64,000 bases of DNA. It comes from Lophium mytilinum (taxonomy: Eukaryota; Ascomycota; Dothideomycetes; Mytilinidiales; Mytilinidiaceae). Every line of letters starts with the position of its first letter. Position 1 is the stretch's first letter. The stretch is from assembly GCA_010093605.1 (NCBI GenBank), contig MU004185.1, positions 2,298,539 through 2,362,538 of the forward strand, in the 5' to 3' direction. Below, in pieces: positions 33,206 through 45,858 of the stretch. Under the pieces are notes generated by a model. The model was given only the letters and a program-made list of their open reading frames with translations, made no database searches and was not told the origin of the DNA. The translations under genes and the position numbers were made by a program.

Positions 33206-35947
33206 CTACTCATCCAGCTGCACATAGTTGGCCGGGAAGAGCCCAGATTTGCCGCCGAAGTGGCCGAGCCACCAGTCCTCGTCTGGGAACTCCTATAGCA
33301 GGCTATTAGCATCCTCATCTAGGCATTTTGAAGGTTGAAGAGCATCACTTACCACACCAGTAATTGTCGCCCCATCCGGGAAACTCAGCTCGTTGTCTTC
33401 CGCAGCCTCGTAGTCATACAGCGCCGTCGCCGTCGGGCCGGCACCTCCAGACGGCTGTGGCGGGCCAGCCGGTGGCGCTGGCTCATGCTCTTCCTCTTCT
33501 TGCACGGCGGCCCTTGCCGGCTGCGGCGGTGCTTGCTCCTCCTCCTCCTCCCCGTCGTCGTCAACGAGCTCAACGTAATTACTCGGGAACAGGCCTGTCT
33601 CGCCCGCTCCGTTCTGACCCATCCACCAATCGTCGTCCACAAAATCGATGTTAGTGACGTACTCGCCCTCGCGCAGCTCGAGCTCGTTGTCCTCCGCCTT
33701 CTCATAATCGTACTGGATGAGCGCGCGCTTGCCACCGTGGGACTCGCTGTGTGCGGCCACGGCTGCGGCGCCAACACCCGCGCCAATGCCAGCGGCTGCG
33801 ACCGCCATGCCGGCAGCACGGGCGGGGTCGTGGGATTCGACTTTGGGCTCGGCGGGGATATCACGGGAGGCGGAGACGGCTTGGTCGAGGGAGTGAGTGG
33901 GCATCGGGGGAGGCGAGAAGCGCTCTTCTGGGGCATGCATGGGTTCAGGAGTGGCGCCGCGCGCGACGGGCATGGCGATGCGGACCGGGGAGCCTTCTGG
34001 TTCCTCGAGCTCGGGGGACGGGGTGCGGACATGGCGAGGAGGAGATGGGATGTTTTGGTGTTGTTCCGCTGGGATCTCTTGCTGGGAAGGACGGGACGGG
34101 AGGCCTGGGATTGGGATGCCGCGGCCAGCATTGGGTTTACTGGAGAAGTCCATTGGTGGTGGCATTGCGGGTGCTTCTGGTTCTGGTGCTGCTCGCGTAC
34201 TGGGAGCACCCATCGGAGCGGCTCCCTTGAAGCGGTCACGAATAGAGCCGACCCCTCCGGCGGGAGAGGATGGCTCTTCTGGTGTGTGCTCTTGTCCGGT
34301 GTTGCTGGCTGAGATGACTCCAGTGTTTTGTTGGCTGAGAGAATTGCTTCCCGCGGATTGGCCGGTACGGGTCGTCTGAACGGGCGCCCACGACTTCCCA
34401 GCATAACCACTATGCCATCCGCCACCTCCGCTCTTTTGCCCAGATAATTGGCCTGCTAATGGTGCTGCGGGCCCACCAATGCTGGGAGAGGGCGCAGAGG
34501 GAGCTCCACCTTGGCGAGCCTTCTTCTCAGCCCACAGTTGAGCCGGAGTCTTTCCACCTTCGTCGGCAAAGGTACGGCTAGCAGTTCCGACAGGTGCAGC
34601 AGGCGCGGGTTTCGCTCCAAACGGTGTGGGTGCGGGAGCTTTGGTACCTGTGAAGGTACTCGATCCGCCGAACTTGTTTGCAACTTTCGGCTTTGGCAAT
34701 GAGGTCAACCTTTCGGATTGCTTGAAAGCAGCGGACCTGTCTGCGAGCGACTTGGGCGCATCACCCTCCTCACTTCGACCAGAGGCTTCAGTAATAGCAG
34801 GAGAGAGATTCGATGGTGGTGATGCGGTATCGGACGGTCCTTGAGCTCTAGCGCGAATGGCTGCAATATCAACTTTTCCGACTGGCTCATAAGCACCTTT
34901 CACCGGCGCAGGCCTTAGATCTTCCTTCTCCTTGGCCTGGCGACGCAGTGCAGCAATATCGACCTTTCCAACGGGTTGATAGCCTCCTCTTACAACATCA
35001 CTCTGATCATTGTTCGGTTGTGGGGCGCTGAACCTCGATGGTGCCTGTTTCTGCGATGTAAGGTCGGATATGTTTACTTTGGTGGGTTTATATGCCGAAT
35101 CCACCTTTTCCAACTGCGACCTCGTAATCGGAGGCGCATCTGAGCCCCAGCCGTCGGCATCCACGTTGGTGTCTTTTGGCGCAGCTCGCGCGCCTAGTGG
35201 GTTGAAACCACGTCCTCCAGCTCCGCTCTGCGAGGGTGTAAATACTGGCTTCGAGGAAACGGGCGGGGGTGGCCCTCCGGAGCTGTGTAAGGCAGGTCCG
35301 CCAGCGTATTTGGAGCCCGAGGCATCCGAAACCTTTTGCACGATGCCTTCGGGGGTGAGGTCTCTGTCTGATCTGGCTGTGACTTGGACATGGTATCCCT
35401 TCGAAAAGTCAGAATTGTGATCTTAAAATAGATTTGACTGAAATTACATGTAAAAGCTTCGAGACAACGCCCAGGTGGCTGCCGAAATAGCCCTTGGTTC
35501 GTTCAGGTACACCTTCGCCGCACTGAGATTCAAATTACAGTCAGCCGTGCTCTAAGAAAGAGGGGTGAGTAAGCATACCCAGGCTATCAGAACAGACTTG
35601 GGAAGAGAGGTATTCGGATCCTTGACTTTCAGGAACGCAAACTGGATCCTGCCGTCGTTGAAGTCCTCTATCAGATCGGAGAGTTCGCCCTCTGTAATCC
35701 AATTAGCACCGTGCAGTTGCTGTCCTACGTGATATAGCTAACCTCCCACAGTTTCTACCTTCAACACGCTCTCCTTTCCCCCATCGTTCTGGAAAGCGCT
35801 GACTAGTGGGGCAACGACAGTGAACAGTGCCCATTGACCATAGGTAGGAGAGCTGGCAGAGGCGCCGGATGGCTTCGGAGCATCAACAATGGACTGGTAG
35901 CTGCGCTTGATGTTGACACCATTGGTGGAGGTGTTGAGGGAGGCCAT
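33206..35947 (-). CDS. ABP1: Actin-binding protein 1 (drebrin-like; ADF-H plus two SH3 domains)
   Basis: Five exons (35947-35743, 35691-35579, 35522-35448, 35398-33353, 33292-33206; introns 49-60 bp) give 841 aa. ABP1 sits on cortical actin patches, activates Arp2/3 and links actin to endocytosis. The N-terminal ADF-H/cofilin domain (about 1-150) starts MASLNTSTNGVNIKRSYQ and contains WALFTVV, DFNDGRIQFAF, SVLIAWCGEGVP and GYFGSHLG. A long Pro/Ala/Gly-rich middle holds repeated GKVDIAALRRQA or GKVDIAAIRARA segments. SH3-1 runs from ALIQYDYEKAEDNELEL (about 685) and SH3-2 from ATALYDYEAAEDNELSF (about 789) to GLFPANYVQLDE. The last intron splits SH3-2. The gene is divergent from the F-box-like gene. 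Confidence 0.95.
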
Positions 35948-36725
35948 GGTGAATAGGCGTAAGCCGGCTGAGGGGTTGCAAAGCTGGCTGGAAAGAGGGC
36001 CCTTGGGGGAGTGGGGGGGTAGAGAGAGAGACGAGGAGGGTGTATAGCTTGTTAAGGGTCGACAAGGAGAGTGGCCGGAGGCGGCGCGTGGATAGTCCGG
36101 GGCTGAGTTGGACTCGACAGCTCCCAACTATGCCTGTGTGCTATTAGCGATGACGAAGGCGAGGGCATCGGAAACACCGAGTCTGCCAAGAGCTATCTGG
36201 TACGGCGTGTGATTTTAGTCAGATTCACCACTTTGATATTTGCTAGTCTCTAGAACGCAAGGACTCATCTTGATATCTATTCAGCTGCCTCTGTGAGAGT
36301 TTCTAGTTGGAAATCGACCTATGTCGTGACTATTGCTCCAGTATCCGGTGTTGGGACAGACTGCCACTAGTTCCCGGGCACGTGCCGGGCATGCAGAAAG
36401 GGCAGCTGAAACCGCACAGCTCGCCTCACCTTTCCGGCCGCTTTGATTCGTCCAGCGTAACATGAAAGTGAAGCTCTCACGCGCTTCTCACGTCTCCTTA
36501 TACTCTTCCCCTCCCCATACACTGCCAGCCCATCTTACTCCTGCCTCTATACCCATATTCTCTACTCTGCTTGAGCTACCCAGCTGAGAAGCGCATCGAC
36601 CTGCCAACTGCAGCCGTCTACCGCCTACCTTGAACAGCCATCCTCGCTCCAACACGAATATCCTCATGGCGGCGGCCTATCGAACCACTGTCGCATGAGA
36701 GGCGCTGCGGGGGCTGGGAGGCGCA
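35948..36725. promoter_or_regulatory. Shared divergent promoter region of ABP1 and the F-box-like gene
   Basis: 778 bp between opposed start codons. CT-rich stretches near 36490-36560 may be a 5' UTR or promoter of the plus-strand gene. No specific site recognised. Confidence 0.45.
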
Positions 36726-39700
36726 ATGGAGGAGGAAGAGCGCGAGCCCAGTGTCGCATCCTCGTCAGACCTCTACTCTGAGTCTGATACTCCCGCGGCT
36801 ATTCAACACCATGGCCCGACGCCAACAAAGCGCAAGGCAGAGCGTACAGACTCTGGCCCGGACAAGAAGCGCAAACTTGATCCCATCTCAAGCTCTCCTT
36901 CCTCACATCTTCTTCCCTGCGTTGGCCTTCCGCCAGAAATCTGGCAGAATGTTTTCCTTTCCTGTTCGCCTGCAACCCTCGGAAGACTGTTGCAGGTAAA
37001 TCGATCTTTTCGTTCATATCTTCTCGACGTCCAGTCTCCCTCCAGTGGGACTGGTTGTCTCTGTCTTGTCAGATCCGACTCTATTTGGATCGCGGCGAGA
37101 AAGGCTCATCCAACGCGACCCTCGAAGCCTCCTGAAGGCTTCTCTGAGGTCGACTTATGGAGCCTCATACTGGGCAAATCCTGCCAGTTCTGCCACCGAA
37201 CTCCTTCTTCCTCGCCAGGAGAGAAACCCTGGGAGAAAGGACCGGGTCCAAACGGCGTGCGCATCATATGGCCCTTCTGGGTCCGCGCGTGTGGCAGCTG
37301 TTTGCAAGACAGATGCGAAAGGGTAAGTTAGACGCTTTACGGACTGCTGTATTATGCTGACAGCGCGTAGGATACGACACTGCTCTTTTCTGCCGCGTCC
37401 GCCCTGCGTCCAGCGCTTCCCTTCGCCTTCATGACCTCCGATCTCAACGTCATTGCGGCTTCATCCTTGCAGGATCCCGCCCTACCTCCAAGTCTCCAAA
37501 TATTCAAAGTCTACTACAAACCACAAATACAACAGATGGAAATAGAACTCGTTGAAGCGCAAAGCCGTGGCCCAGCAGCCGCCGAAGAGTGGCTCAAGGG
37601 TCTGGACAGTCGGGGACGGGCCCGTATGAGCAACTCCGCTGGTTGGGAGCGATGGGAGATCAAATACCAGTGGTGGCTCAGCCACCAAGATACTCGAAGC
37701 ACACCGATGTCTACATCTACAACCCCAGGCCCGCCTTTTCCACAAAAGACAGCCTCGCCATTCCGTGCTGCTATTACTTCTGGAACTAGCAATGGAGTAC
37801 CCGTGGCCTGTAAGTCCATTTCATCTATTCCGTTAATCAGTCTCCACGATCATCCTAGTGTTCGTCACCTCGCCCCATGGAAGTCTGATCAAAAGCTAGC
37901 GACATCCACGCAACTGTTGCCTCCTCGTCCGGCCGTTTCAGCACAGCCCATGCATGTTCCGCAGCACATATCGCAGCCGCCATTGCATCATCCTCGCCCA
38001 GAACGAAACATCCATGATGCCAACGAAGCCAAGGCAGCCCGCAAAGCCGACATCGAACGTCGATGTGAAGCCCTGTCTCCACCAATTCCAGCCAACGTAC
38101 TTCGCCATATGGAATCCTTCAAAGCAGCAATACAAATCTCACAGCCAATGACGGAGTACTCCTGGGAAGTCCTCAAGCCTCGTCTACTTGCTCAGAGAAC
38201 AGACGCAGAGAAATCTGAAAGCGAGCAGGCAGCACGTATGGCCCACCTGCAAACGCGTGTCGCTGACCGGCGCCAGAAGGACGCCAGCCTCAAAGAAGTG
38301 AAAGAAGTGATTGATCGAGACTGGGAAGACTCCCAGAAGCCCGTTCGCGATCGCCTTTCCTCATATGCAGATGGTTTCATCCAGTCAAAGTGGGCTGGTG
38401 ACAAATTAATTAATCATGACAGCAGCCCCAGGTTTGCCGCGGAGCTTCTTCTGCATGTTCGCCAGAAATTTTATTCTGATGTTTCCAACGAGGATAGGAC
38501 GGCTAATGATGCCCCGGACATGGACTTGGACCAGCCAGAGCAACCTGCCCGGCGGACCCTTATCTTGGAAAATATGAAATGGACATATGACAACAAGATC
38601 AAGCCTCTAACCGAACAGTTTCGTAAAGAGCTTTTCCTTTGCAACGGCTGTGACGGAAACTTCCGCTACTACGGCTTTGAAGGAGTGATTCAACATTACG
38701 GAGCCAAGCACACCAGTGCTTTCAGTGTAGGGAATGTCGTCGTTTCTTGGAGAGAAGCCGAGTGGCCAGAGGAACCTCCTTTCCATCCGGATCCCAGTGC
38801 GGCTAAGACTTATGGTCACTCTGTGCCAACTTCTATGCCAAGCCATGGTCAATCTGCCTATGCGCCTTACTATGGTGGGTATTCCCGTGGAGGGACGACT
38901 ACTCCCCAAATGCCCCTCCATCTCCAAAGTCCAAGCCCGTACATGCCGTACGGAACGCAGTTAAATGGCCCGTTTCCACCCCCTCCACCTCCCAATCCGG
39001 GTCATGGAGCGAGTTACAGCTATTCGCAAGGGTATGCGCAGCAACAGCCCATGGATCCGTACAACGGGTATCAGCCAGGATACCTAGGTTACTCGACGTC
39101 CCCACTAATGAATTCTTCCGTCCCAGCTGGAAATGGATACAATGGATTTGGCCTCCAGACTTCTCCGCATCATGCACCAGTTGCCCCAGCCCCAATGCCA
39201 CAAGAGCCCGATAAAGATGAGCCATTCCGCACTACTCTCTTCGACAAACAGGTGAGAAGCCTCGTGGAAATGGCTCGGGACATCTGGACCAGTACTTCTG
39301 GGATTAAGGATTTGCCAAACAGTGTTAGAGTCTATGTGTTGCTACATCGCGTTATTTCCAAATTTCAACTTCAATTTGATCACGAACCAATTTTGGATCA
39401 TTTCGCCGAGGCTGTTCAAAGTCATTCCCTGCCAGGGTTGAAGTCTGCCGCCGGACTTGCCTGTAAGGCGTGTCATTCTGAGCATCTCAGTCAATTTCCC
39501 ATGCCGCATGTACCTCGACCTGAGGAAAGAAAAACATATCATGTACTTTCTCTTTTCTCTCATTTCAAGTCAGTACACTTAGAGCGGTTTGGACCCCGGC
39601 CAACCTTCCAAAATGGCCAACAACTCCGCCTTCTAGATTGGAAAGAGGACATGATCGAACTTCCCAGCGATCGATTGATATCTGGCCTTATTCATGCTCC

Positions 39701-41387
39701 CGGAATGGATGATGAGAAGCTGCATATCATTGCAACAGTGTTTCCTACGCTATTCCCAACTCCTCTGCCGAGGATCGGGGTAGTGGATCAGTCTGGCGTA
39801 GCATCGGCATCTCTGACCAGACCAAAGAGTGCAAAACTGGACAGAGATACGCCTGACGCTTTGGCTGAAGATTTGCAAACCACTCCACGTAAGTCTCCAC
39901 ATGGACGGGCCAATCTACCTCCCCGCCCGGGTGAGGAGGAATATGATCCACTTCGACCAGCCCTGGTCAGAGACTCTAGGCTTCCCGTCGGGGCATCTTA
40001 CAGGAGGCCGTCTCATTCATGGAGCCCACCACCGGATGATCGTAGGCAGGTCTACAATGCCGAGCCGAGATATATCGTAGGTGGACCGCAGTACTACCCG
40101 GTAAACGGTTCCGACACTGACGCATTTACTTTGAAGCGACCACGGGATGCCATGGACGATGAATACGCCGGTCCTCCAACCCGCCAATACATGGAAGTAA
40201 GCCCTAATGGAACACGTTACATTCGCGATGCTAGTCCGTTGTACCCGGAAATACGGAATAGAAGACCGGTCTATCACGATCGTGAAGCGTATCCTGGTCT
40301 TCCACCCAGACAGTCCAGGAGCTTTTTCAGAGGACCAGGCCAAGTTGGTGCAACTGAAGGTCTTCCAGGAACGGACGATCGATATCGCTACCCTCTCGAG
40401 AGTGCTGGGCCTCGTTCACGTAGCGAGTCGCCCGCCAGAGCAGAAACTGACGCAGAACGCTTCCTCAACGAATTCGTGCCCCCGGCTCCTCTACCGCAAC
40501 ACATCCGCAAGGAAGAGGAAGACCGTCGTCAGGCCTGGCCTCCAGAAGACATGGACGACGGTTCCAGATACACGCCACCCCCTCCAATCCTTGTGGCGCC
40601 CGCAGACGATCGTCCAGACCCCAACACACCCTTAGGACCTCAGCCCATCCCCATAAATAGCTCCCTCCAATACGAGGATCCCCGTCACGGCAGATATACA
40701 CCGGATCCAGGACATGCACCTAGGAGACCGGGGCTTGGACCCTACCGCCGCAGAGAAGTGCCGGTGCCTTCGCGCTACGCGAGATACATGAGTGCGGCTG
40801 ACCGCGACACATACGCCCGCGGCCACAGCATTCAGCGTTCGCATAGCCGATATGAACGGAGGTATGAGAGGTATGATCAGCAACGGAGGCGGTTGGACCA
40901 AGAAGGAGAAACGCCAGGGCCGCCCACAGCCGCAGAACGAGAGAGGGACATGAGCATCGATCGCTACGCCGATGAGCGGGAGCATGAAGGGTACTACCAC
41001 CCACTCCGCCACGGGTCGAGGGATTATGTCCCGATCGAAGATCATCGTGGTGCTGGGCCCCCACCCTCGCGATACCTGTCTCGCTTCGCGGCTGACCCGG
41101 CGGATGCGCAGCCGCCGCAGTTTGTGGATGAGTTCGGTGAACCGGTGCAATACGTCCGAGTCCGGAGTGAGGCGTACCCACCTCGCTATGCCGATGAGAG
41201 GGAGAGGGTTGAATACGTCCCGGTTGGCTATGACCGTCGCGAAAGGGAAAGAGAAAGACAATACGTTTACTACGATGAGCCGGCGCCGCTGGTGAGGGGA
41301 GGCGAGGTTGGGGTGGAGAGGGTGCCTGTACCTGTGGCCGCGCCTGTCCCTGGGGCGTTTGAGGGCGAAGTGGGTGAAGAGAGATGA
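36726..41387 (+). CDS. Large F-box-like protein with a central zinc-finger-like motif
   Basis: Exons 36726-37322 and 37371-41387 (intron 48 bp, GTAAGT...TAG) encode 1538 aa. After an acidic, low-complexity start with a basic patch (KKRKLDPISS), residues ~65-100 read CVGLPPEIWQNVFLSCSP, then LLQVNRSFRSYL, an F-box-like fold. CQFCHRTP, followed later by CGSCLQDRC, forms a Cys cluster near 150-200. Near residue 622 LCNGCDGNFRYYGFEGVIQH with AKH is a C2H2-like finger. The C-terminal third is disordered and Arg/Tyr/Pro/Glu-rich (many RYER and DRERE segments), which suggests RNA or scaffold binding. A possible intron at 37810 is rejected because it would break the frame. Function is unknown. The gene looks conserved and intact. 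Confidence 0.82.
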
Positions 41388-42177
41388 GGGAAGGTTCTGT
41401 TTATGGAGTTTGGGATCCATGGGCTGGGTGGGTAGAAAAGTGTGCTTCTGTGTAGCGTTGCTGCAAAGGGCGGTTAATGGGAGAGAATGTGTGTATGAGT
41501 ATGTACTGCGGGAATTTGCGTGGAGTTGGCTTTGTCTTTGTTCAAGTGGGCGGGTCTTTGATGTTTGAACGAAAACCTAATAATGTGAGCGCTGGTTTGC
41601 AGAAAACTATCTTGGCGGTGATATCGTTGCTGTGACTGGGAGAGGCTCAAAACCCCTGCAAAGACCTACCCGTCCTATCAGTCTCCGTTTGCCACAGTGT
41701 CACAGCACAGATCGCGACTTTTCCCTTCCGTCATTTGAGAGGATATGGAGAAGCAAGTACGGACTTACAACCTCGTACCGCACCGTACATAGCGTTGTTA
41801 GCTCCGGAGCACCGCGGTTCATCGATCATCCTCGTCTCCCGCTAACCCCAAGACGGTATGCAGGTTGTGCATATGCAAGCGCTGATTGGCTGCGTCAACG
41901 TCGCCCCATCAGCTGTTCCGAGATAGGTATACAAAGAGGTTTTTAGCTCCTCGCTTTACACGTCTTATATCCGCTCCGACTCTCTGGTTTCGTCAGCCGT
42001 TTAGGTTTTGCGATATATAAACACTAGGTCTGCCGTGCTACTCCGGCGCTCGCTTTCCTACCTCTACTAGCTCTCTTCTTTCATCTAATCTTCCTGCTTC
42101 CCTACTTATCTCTCACAATTCTACAACCTAATTAACTCCATCTCCACTTTCCAACTCTCTAAGTTCCTAAAGATACA
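41388..42177. other. Intergenic; promoter of the dehydrogenase gene at its right end
   Basis: A TATA-like GATATATAAAC lies at about 42011, followed by a pyrimidine-rich 5' UTR up to the ATG at 42178. No gene seen in the rest. Confidence 0.5.
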
Positions 42178-43181
42178 ATGCCCTTCACACCCACCCGCGT
42201 CCTCCTCATCGGCGCCACCGCCGGCATCGGCGCCGCCGTCGCCGACCACCTCATCCACGCCGGCAGCAAAGTCACCGCCGTCGGCCGCCGCCAGGACCGC
42301 CTCGACGCCTTTGTCGCGAAGCACGGCGCTGAGAAAGCGAGCGCTGTACGTTTCGATATTGGCGACGGTGCGGGAATGGATGGGTTTGTTGAGACGTAAG
42401 TAGCCCGAGACCCGGAGGTGAAGGGTGGAGTTGGGCAGAGAAAGCAACGAAATGCGAAACTGATATTCAACTTCGGCAGCATCACAAAGGAGTACCCCGA
42501 CATCGACTGCATCTGGCTGAACGCCGGCGTCCAGACCCACGTCGACTTCACGAAGCCGGGGGAAGTGGATCTAGCCGCGTTTCATCGGGAGACGGCGGTT
42601 AATTTCACGGCGATTGTTGACCTAACCGTCAAGTTTCTGCCTTTTTTGATGCTGAAGGGGGAGAGCAGTCTAGTGTTGTGAGTACACATCCCTCCCCAGA
42701 GCAAGTCGGGGAGTTTTTGCTAATGATGGTCGGTGTAGCACCGGCAGTCACCTCTCCTTGATCCCTGCGGCGGGGTTGCCGGCGTACTCGGCGTCGAAAG
42801 CGGCGCTGGGGTCGTTTGTGCTCAGTTTGAGGGAGCAGTTGCGGGCGTCGAAGGATACGCAGGGGGTGCGGGTTGTGGAGGTGTTTCCGCCGGTCACGCA
42901 GAGTATGTTACCAATTCTTTTGCTCCTTTCCGGCATTTTGAGGGGAATTCTAATGGCTCGTGATAGCGGAGTTACATGATCACATGGGTCCCTCTGGCCG
43001 CTCGTTCGGGATGCCGGTGACTGAGTTCGTGGAGAAGGCGTTCGAGGGGCTGGATGCTGGGAGTGATCAGGTGGTCGTTGGGACTATAGCGGGACTGCCT
43101 TATGAAGATTTTGTTAGGCTGGCGGGGGAGAGGAGGGCGGCGACGGAGGGGTTGGCGAAGATTATGAGGGGTGGAAAATAG
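42178..43181 (+). CDS. Short-chain dehydrogenase/reductase (classical SDR)
   Basis: Four exons (42178-42395, 42480-42677, 42739-42902, 42967-43181) give 264 aa. The Rossmann start VLLIGATAGIGAAVADHL carries the TGxxxGxG cofactor motif in the variant GATAGIG (Gly12-Gly18). GRRQDR after beta-2 suggests NADP(H). NAGV is present, and the catalytic Tyr155/Lys159 lies in YSASK. The active-site Ser is probably in FTGSHLSLI. The layout resembles DltE-like SDRs of unknown substrate. Neighbouring genes do not form a visible biosynthetic cluster. Confidence 0.9.
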
Positions 43182-43825
43182 GGAGTGCGTTGGAGACTGG
43201 GGTAAGAGTGAAAGGGAAAGCGGACAGGAAATAAAGCATATGAGTGAATCAGATTTAGGCGAGTATGTTTCACGAAGTTGCCTCCGTTCTCGCAATGATA
43301 TGACTGGTAATAGCGACTTTGGAACTCCCTAAATTTGCTTAGAGTAGCTTAGTAGGTCTTTTAACACTTTGGGTACACCCTAGATCCGCATGCAGAGGAA
43401 ATTGTTAAAATACGGAAACCCATGCCCTCCGTTAGGAGGGGGTTGATTCTTCTAATATAGGCTACAGATGGGTTTTATCTCAAACAGCTTGCCTTATCCG
43501 ATATTTTTGGGGTTATTCAGTCCAACACTCCCCCGGAAAACCACAAACGACACTCTTGGCTCCCTTCTCGATGGTGAATACTGGCTCCCCTTCCTCCGCG
43601 ATGAACAGCTTTCTTGTCTAGTAAATGCCACCCCTATTCTCTCTTCCTTATCCTCCGTATCCCCCTTTCCTTTATATTATCCGCTCCGGCAGGCTCTCTA
43701 AAGACGGCTCTTAAACAACTCCAGGTATAGGCTCTTATTACGGCTCTTAGGCTTGTAGGAAACGGATTTATCTACCTAGGTGTTAGATACAGCTGCTTGG
43801 ATCCAGCTGGTCGGCAACGGTACAA

Positions 43826-43876
43826 TCGCGAGTGGTGAATAGGCGCAAGTGGTGAACAGTCGTGGGTGGTGAGCAG
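43826..43876 (+). repeat. Three 17-bp tandem units
   Basis: Units TCGCGAGTGGTGAATAG, GCGCAAGTGGTGAACAG and TCGTGGGTGGTGAGCAG follow each other without gaps. They share GTGGTGA and end in AG. Confidence 0.75.
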
Positions 43877-44254
43877 ATGTTTTACACCCCCTGATAGGGT
43901 GGATGGGCCCCGGCGAATCGGTGAGTAACCAACTAAGCTACTATGAAAGATACGGAATAAACTTCTGAATTCACTAAAGAAGAAGAGAGAGACTATCTAC
44001 TAGGAAGAACGCTCCTTTACTATCCTCCACGGGCTTGCTCCTTAGGCTTGCTCTACTACGTACAAATAGCAATCCTTCATTCACCTAGACAAGCTTTCTC
44101 CATGACAAACGGATTGGATGACACCGTTCCAACAGAAATGGGGCTACCAGTTAACTATAAGTACATGCTAGCTAGGACACTCCTTACAGAACGATCGCTA
44201 CGTTCGCAAACTCATATTACCGGTAGTAGGAAGTAAGCTCTATTTAAAAGGCAA

Positions 44255-44375
44255 AAAAAGAAAATCAATCCATCCGCGATTCGAACCTCGGTCGTAAAAA
44301 TCGAAAGCGCAAAAGAAATTCAAATCCCATGATACGAAGGAGCTAGAGAGCTGCTTATGACCAACTAGCCATGAG
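44255..44375 (-). tRNA. tRNA-like (Pol III type) remnant or tRNA-derived element, low confidence
   Basis: On the minus strand TGGCTAGTTGG resembles an A box with one N fewer than consensus. About 75 nt later GGTTCGAATCG resembles a B box, and a T-rich run (TTTTCTTTTTTT) that could terminate Pol III follows. The T-stem pairs poorly and no acceptor stem closes, so it is not a functional tRNA as read. Confidence 0.25.
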
Positions 44376-45124
44376 TGTCTCATTGCACTTGTTAGGATGA
44401 GAATTTCTGAAAGAAGGGCGGAATATCTTGGAATATATACCCCAACACAGCGCGGTCTATGCTAAAAGCTTTGGATTATAGTAGATGACGGAGTGATGTC
44501 ATTCACTACCGCTGGAGAATAGTAGTGCAGTACGCCACTAGGTTGTTGATTATACCTAGGTACTTTACGACCCAGACTCCCACACGCCCCACTCTACACG
44601 TCAATTCACCAATTCATTCTCACGTCCCGCGCGACGGTTCGTTTTCACCTACGTAGTTTCAAAGGCTTTGCTGACATCACGAGTGAGGCAACTGCTTACT
44701 CCGGTGGTATTCGTGATGAGAGACTCAAGCAGCTATATACAAAATCCTACCCCGTTCAGCTTCGAAGATTCGAAGGAGTGAAAAGAGCGTAAACAACTGA
44801 ATGCGAATGACGTTACGTTTTCTTGAATGGCGGCCACATTCTCGAGGGTACCATGGCTCTGCGAAGGCGAACGCAGCCGCCATCTAAGAAGCACGTAAGT
44901 ACACCATAGCGGTCCTGCACGGCTCTCTTGCAATGAACAGTTCCAAGAAGGTGAATACCATAGGGTTGAGCCCCCAGCCACCCATAACATCGACCTGCTT
45001 GAAGAAGGCCCCACGCGTTAACCTAAACCTACCACCCCATATTCTTGCTCCGTAGCTTGAACTCCCACAGCCAGCCAGCCAGCCAAATCACCGGCATCTG
45101 CTATCCCGTCCAGCAAGAGACAAA

Positions 45125-45858
45125 ATGCCCTCGGAGGCTAGCAACACCGAGGAAGGCCTTCAGCAGCCAACGCGGATCAAGAAGGAGCCGTTCGAAGACG
45201 AGAAAGCGGGCATGTTGGAGTCGATCGAGCACTTGCCTGCGGATTCTGATGCAGCAGTTCAACACCCCTCGGCCTCACCTCAAACCTACATCAAGACGGA
45301 AGCGGCACCAGCCTCTACACTAGGCAAGCATCTAAGGGCTGATTCGGGGCCAGTGAACTCGCGTCAGAGCGCCCCTCCCAACGACCGAAGACGGAGGACC
45401 ATCATCTCACCATCCGAGAATCCTCCTTGATGCCTCTGGAGATCGTCCATCGGCGAAATGCCCCTCAGCAAGCCTTAGAGAACAGAATCGGATGGAAGTC
45501 GACGAAGGAGATCCAGGACGACCTCAAGATATTGGAGGCAGAGAGGGAACTTCTCAGAACAGAGAAGATTGCATGCCAGCTCGCCGCCCAAGAACTCGAG
45601 CAGCACCATCACGACATCCGGCCGCCTGCCCCGCCAAAGGACATGAACAGTCGAGCGTATCTGCAATGGGCGACGCAAGATGTTCAAGACTACACGGAGA
45701 GAGTCCAGGCCGAGACGGAGGTGCTGCAGAAGGAGCTTGAGATACGCAAGCGCAGAAAAATGATACTCGACCTGAAAGTCGAACTGCGGTGTCGAGAGGA
45801 GTGTGTGGTGTGGTTCAGCCTGAGTGAGAAGGGAGTTGTGACGGCGGCTCGGTCTTAG
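45125..45858 (+). CDS. Hypothetical coiled-coil protein in two overlapping frames (TGATG junction)
   Basis: ATG 45125, in good context (caaaATG), opens 101 codons with IKKEPFEDEKAG and a Pro/Ser-rich tail, ending TGA at 45428-45430. The next frame starts at ATG 45430 and runs to 45858. It encodes a charged helix-forming segment (EIQDDLKILEAERELLRTEK, QDVQDYTERVQAETEVLQKE) with strong coiled-coil character. The two could be one protein of about 244 aa broken by one base between 45343 and 45430, where both frames are open, or a true stop/start overlap. No intron fits. No family recognised. Confidence 0.5.

Larger units (their letters stand above)
43182..45124. other. Long intergenic with small repeats
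   Basis: No protein gene supported. Contains a 3 x 17-bp repeat and a tRNA-like sequence, listed separately. Confidence 0.45.

Noticed and set aside
33335-34425. Long open frames (325 and 346 residues) over the ABP1 middle region
   Set aside because: Shadow frames of the GC-rich Pro/Ala region of ABP1, which has clear SH3 domains in the true frame.
37810-37858. Possible 49-bp intron in the F-box-like gene
   Set aside because: Removing it brings in a stop within a few codons, while the unspliced frame stays coding.
40632-41420. 262-residue minus-strand open frame
   Set aside because: Antisense of the Arg/Tyr-rich C-terminus of the F-box-like gene.
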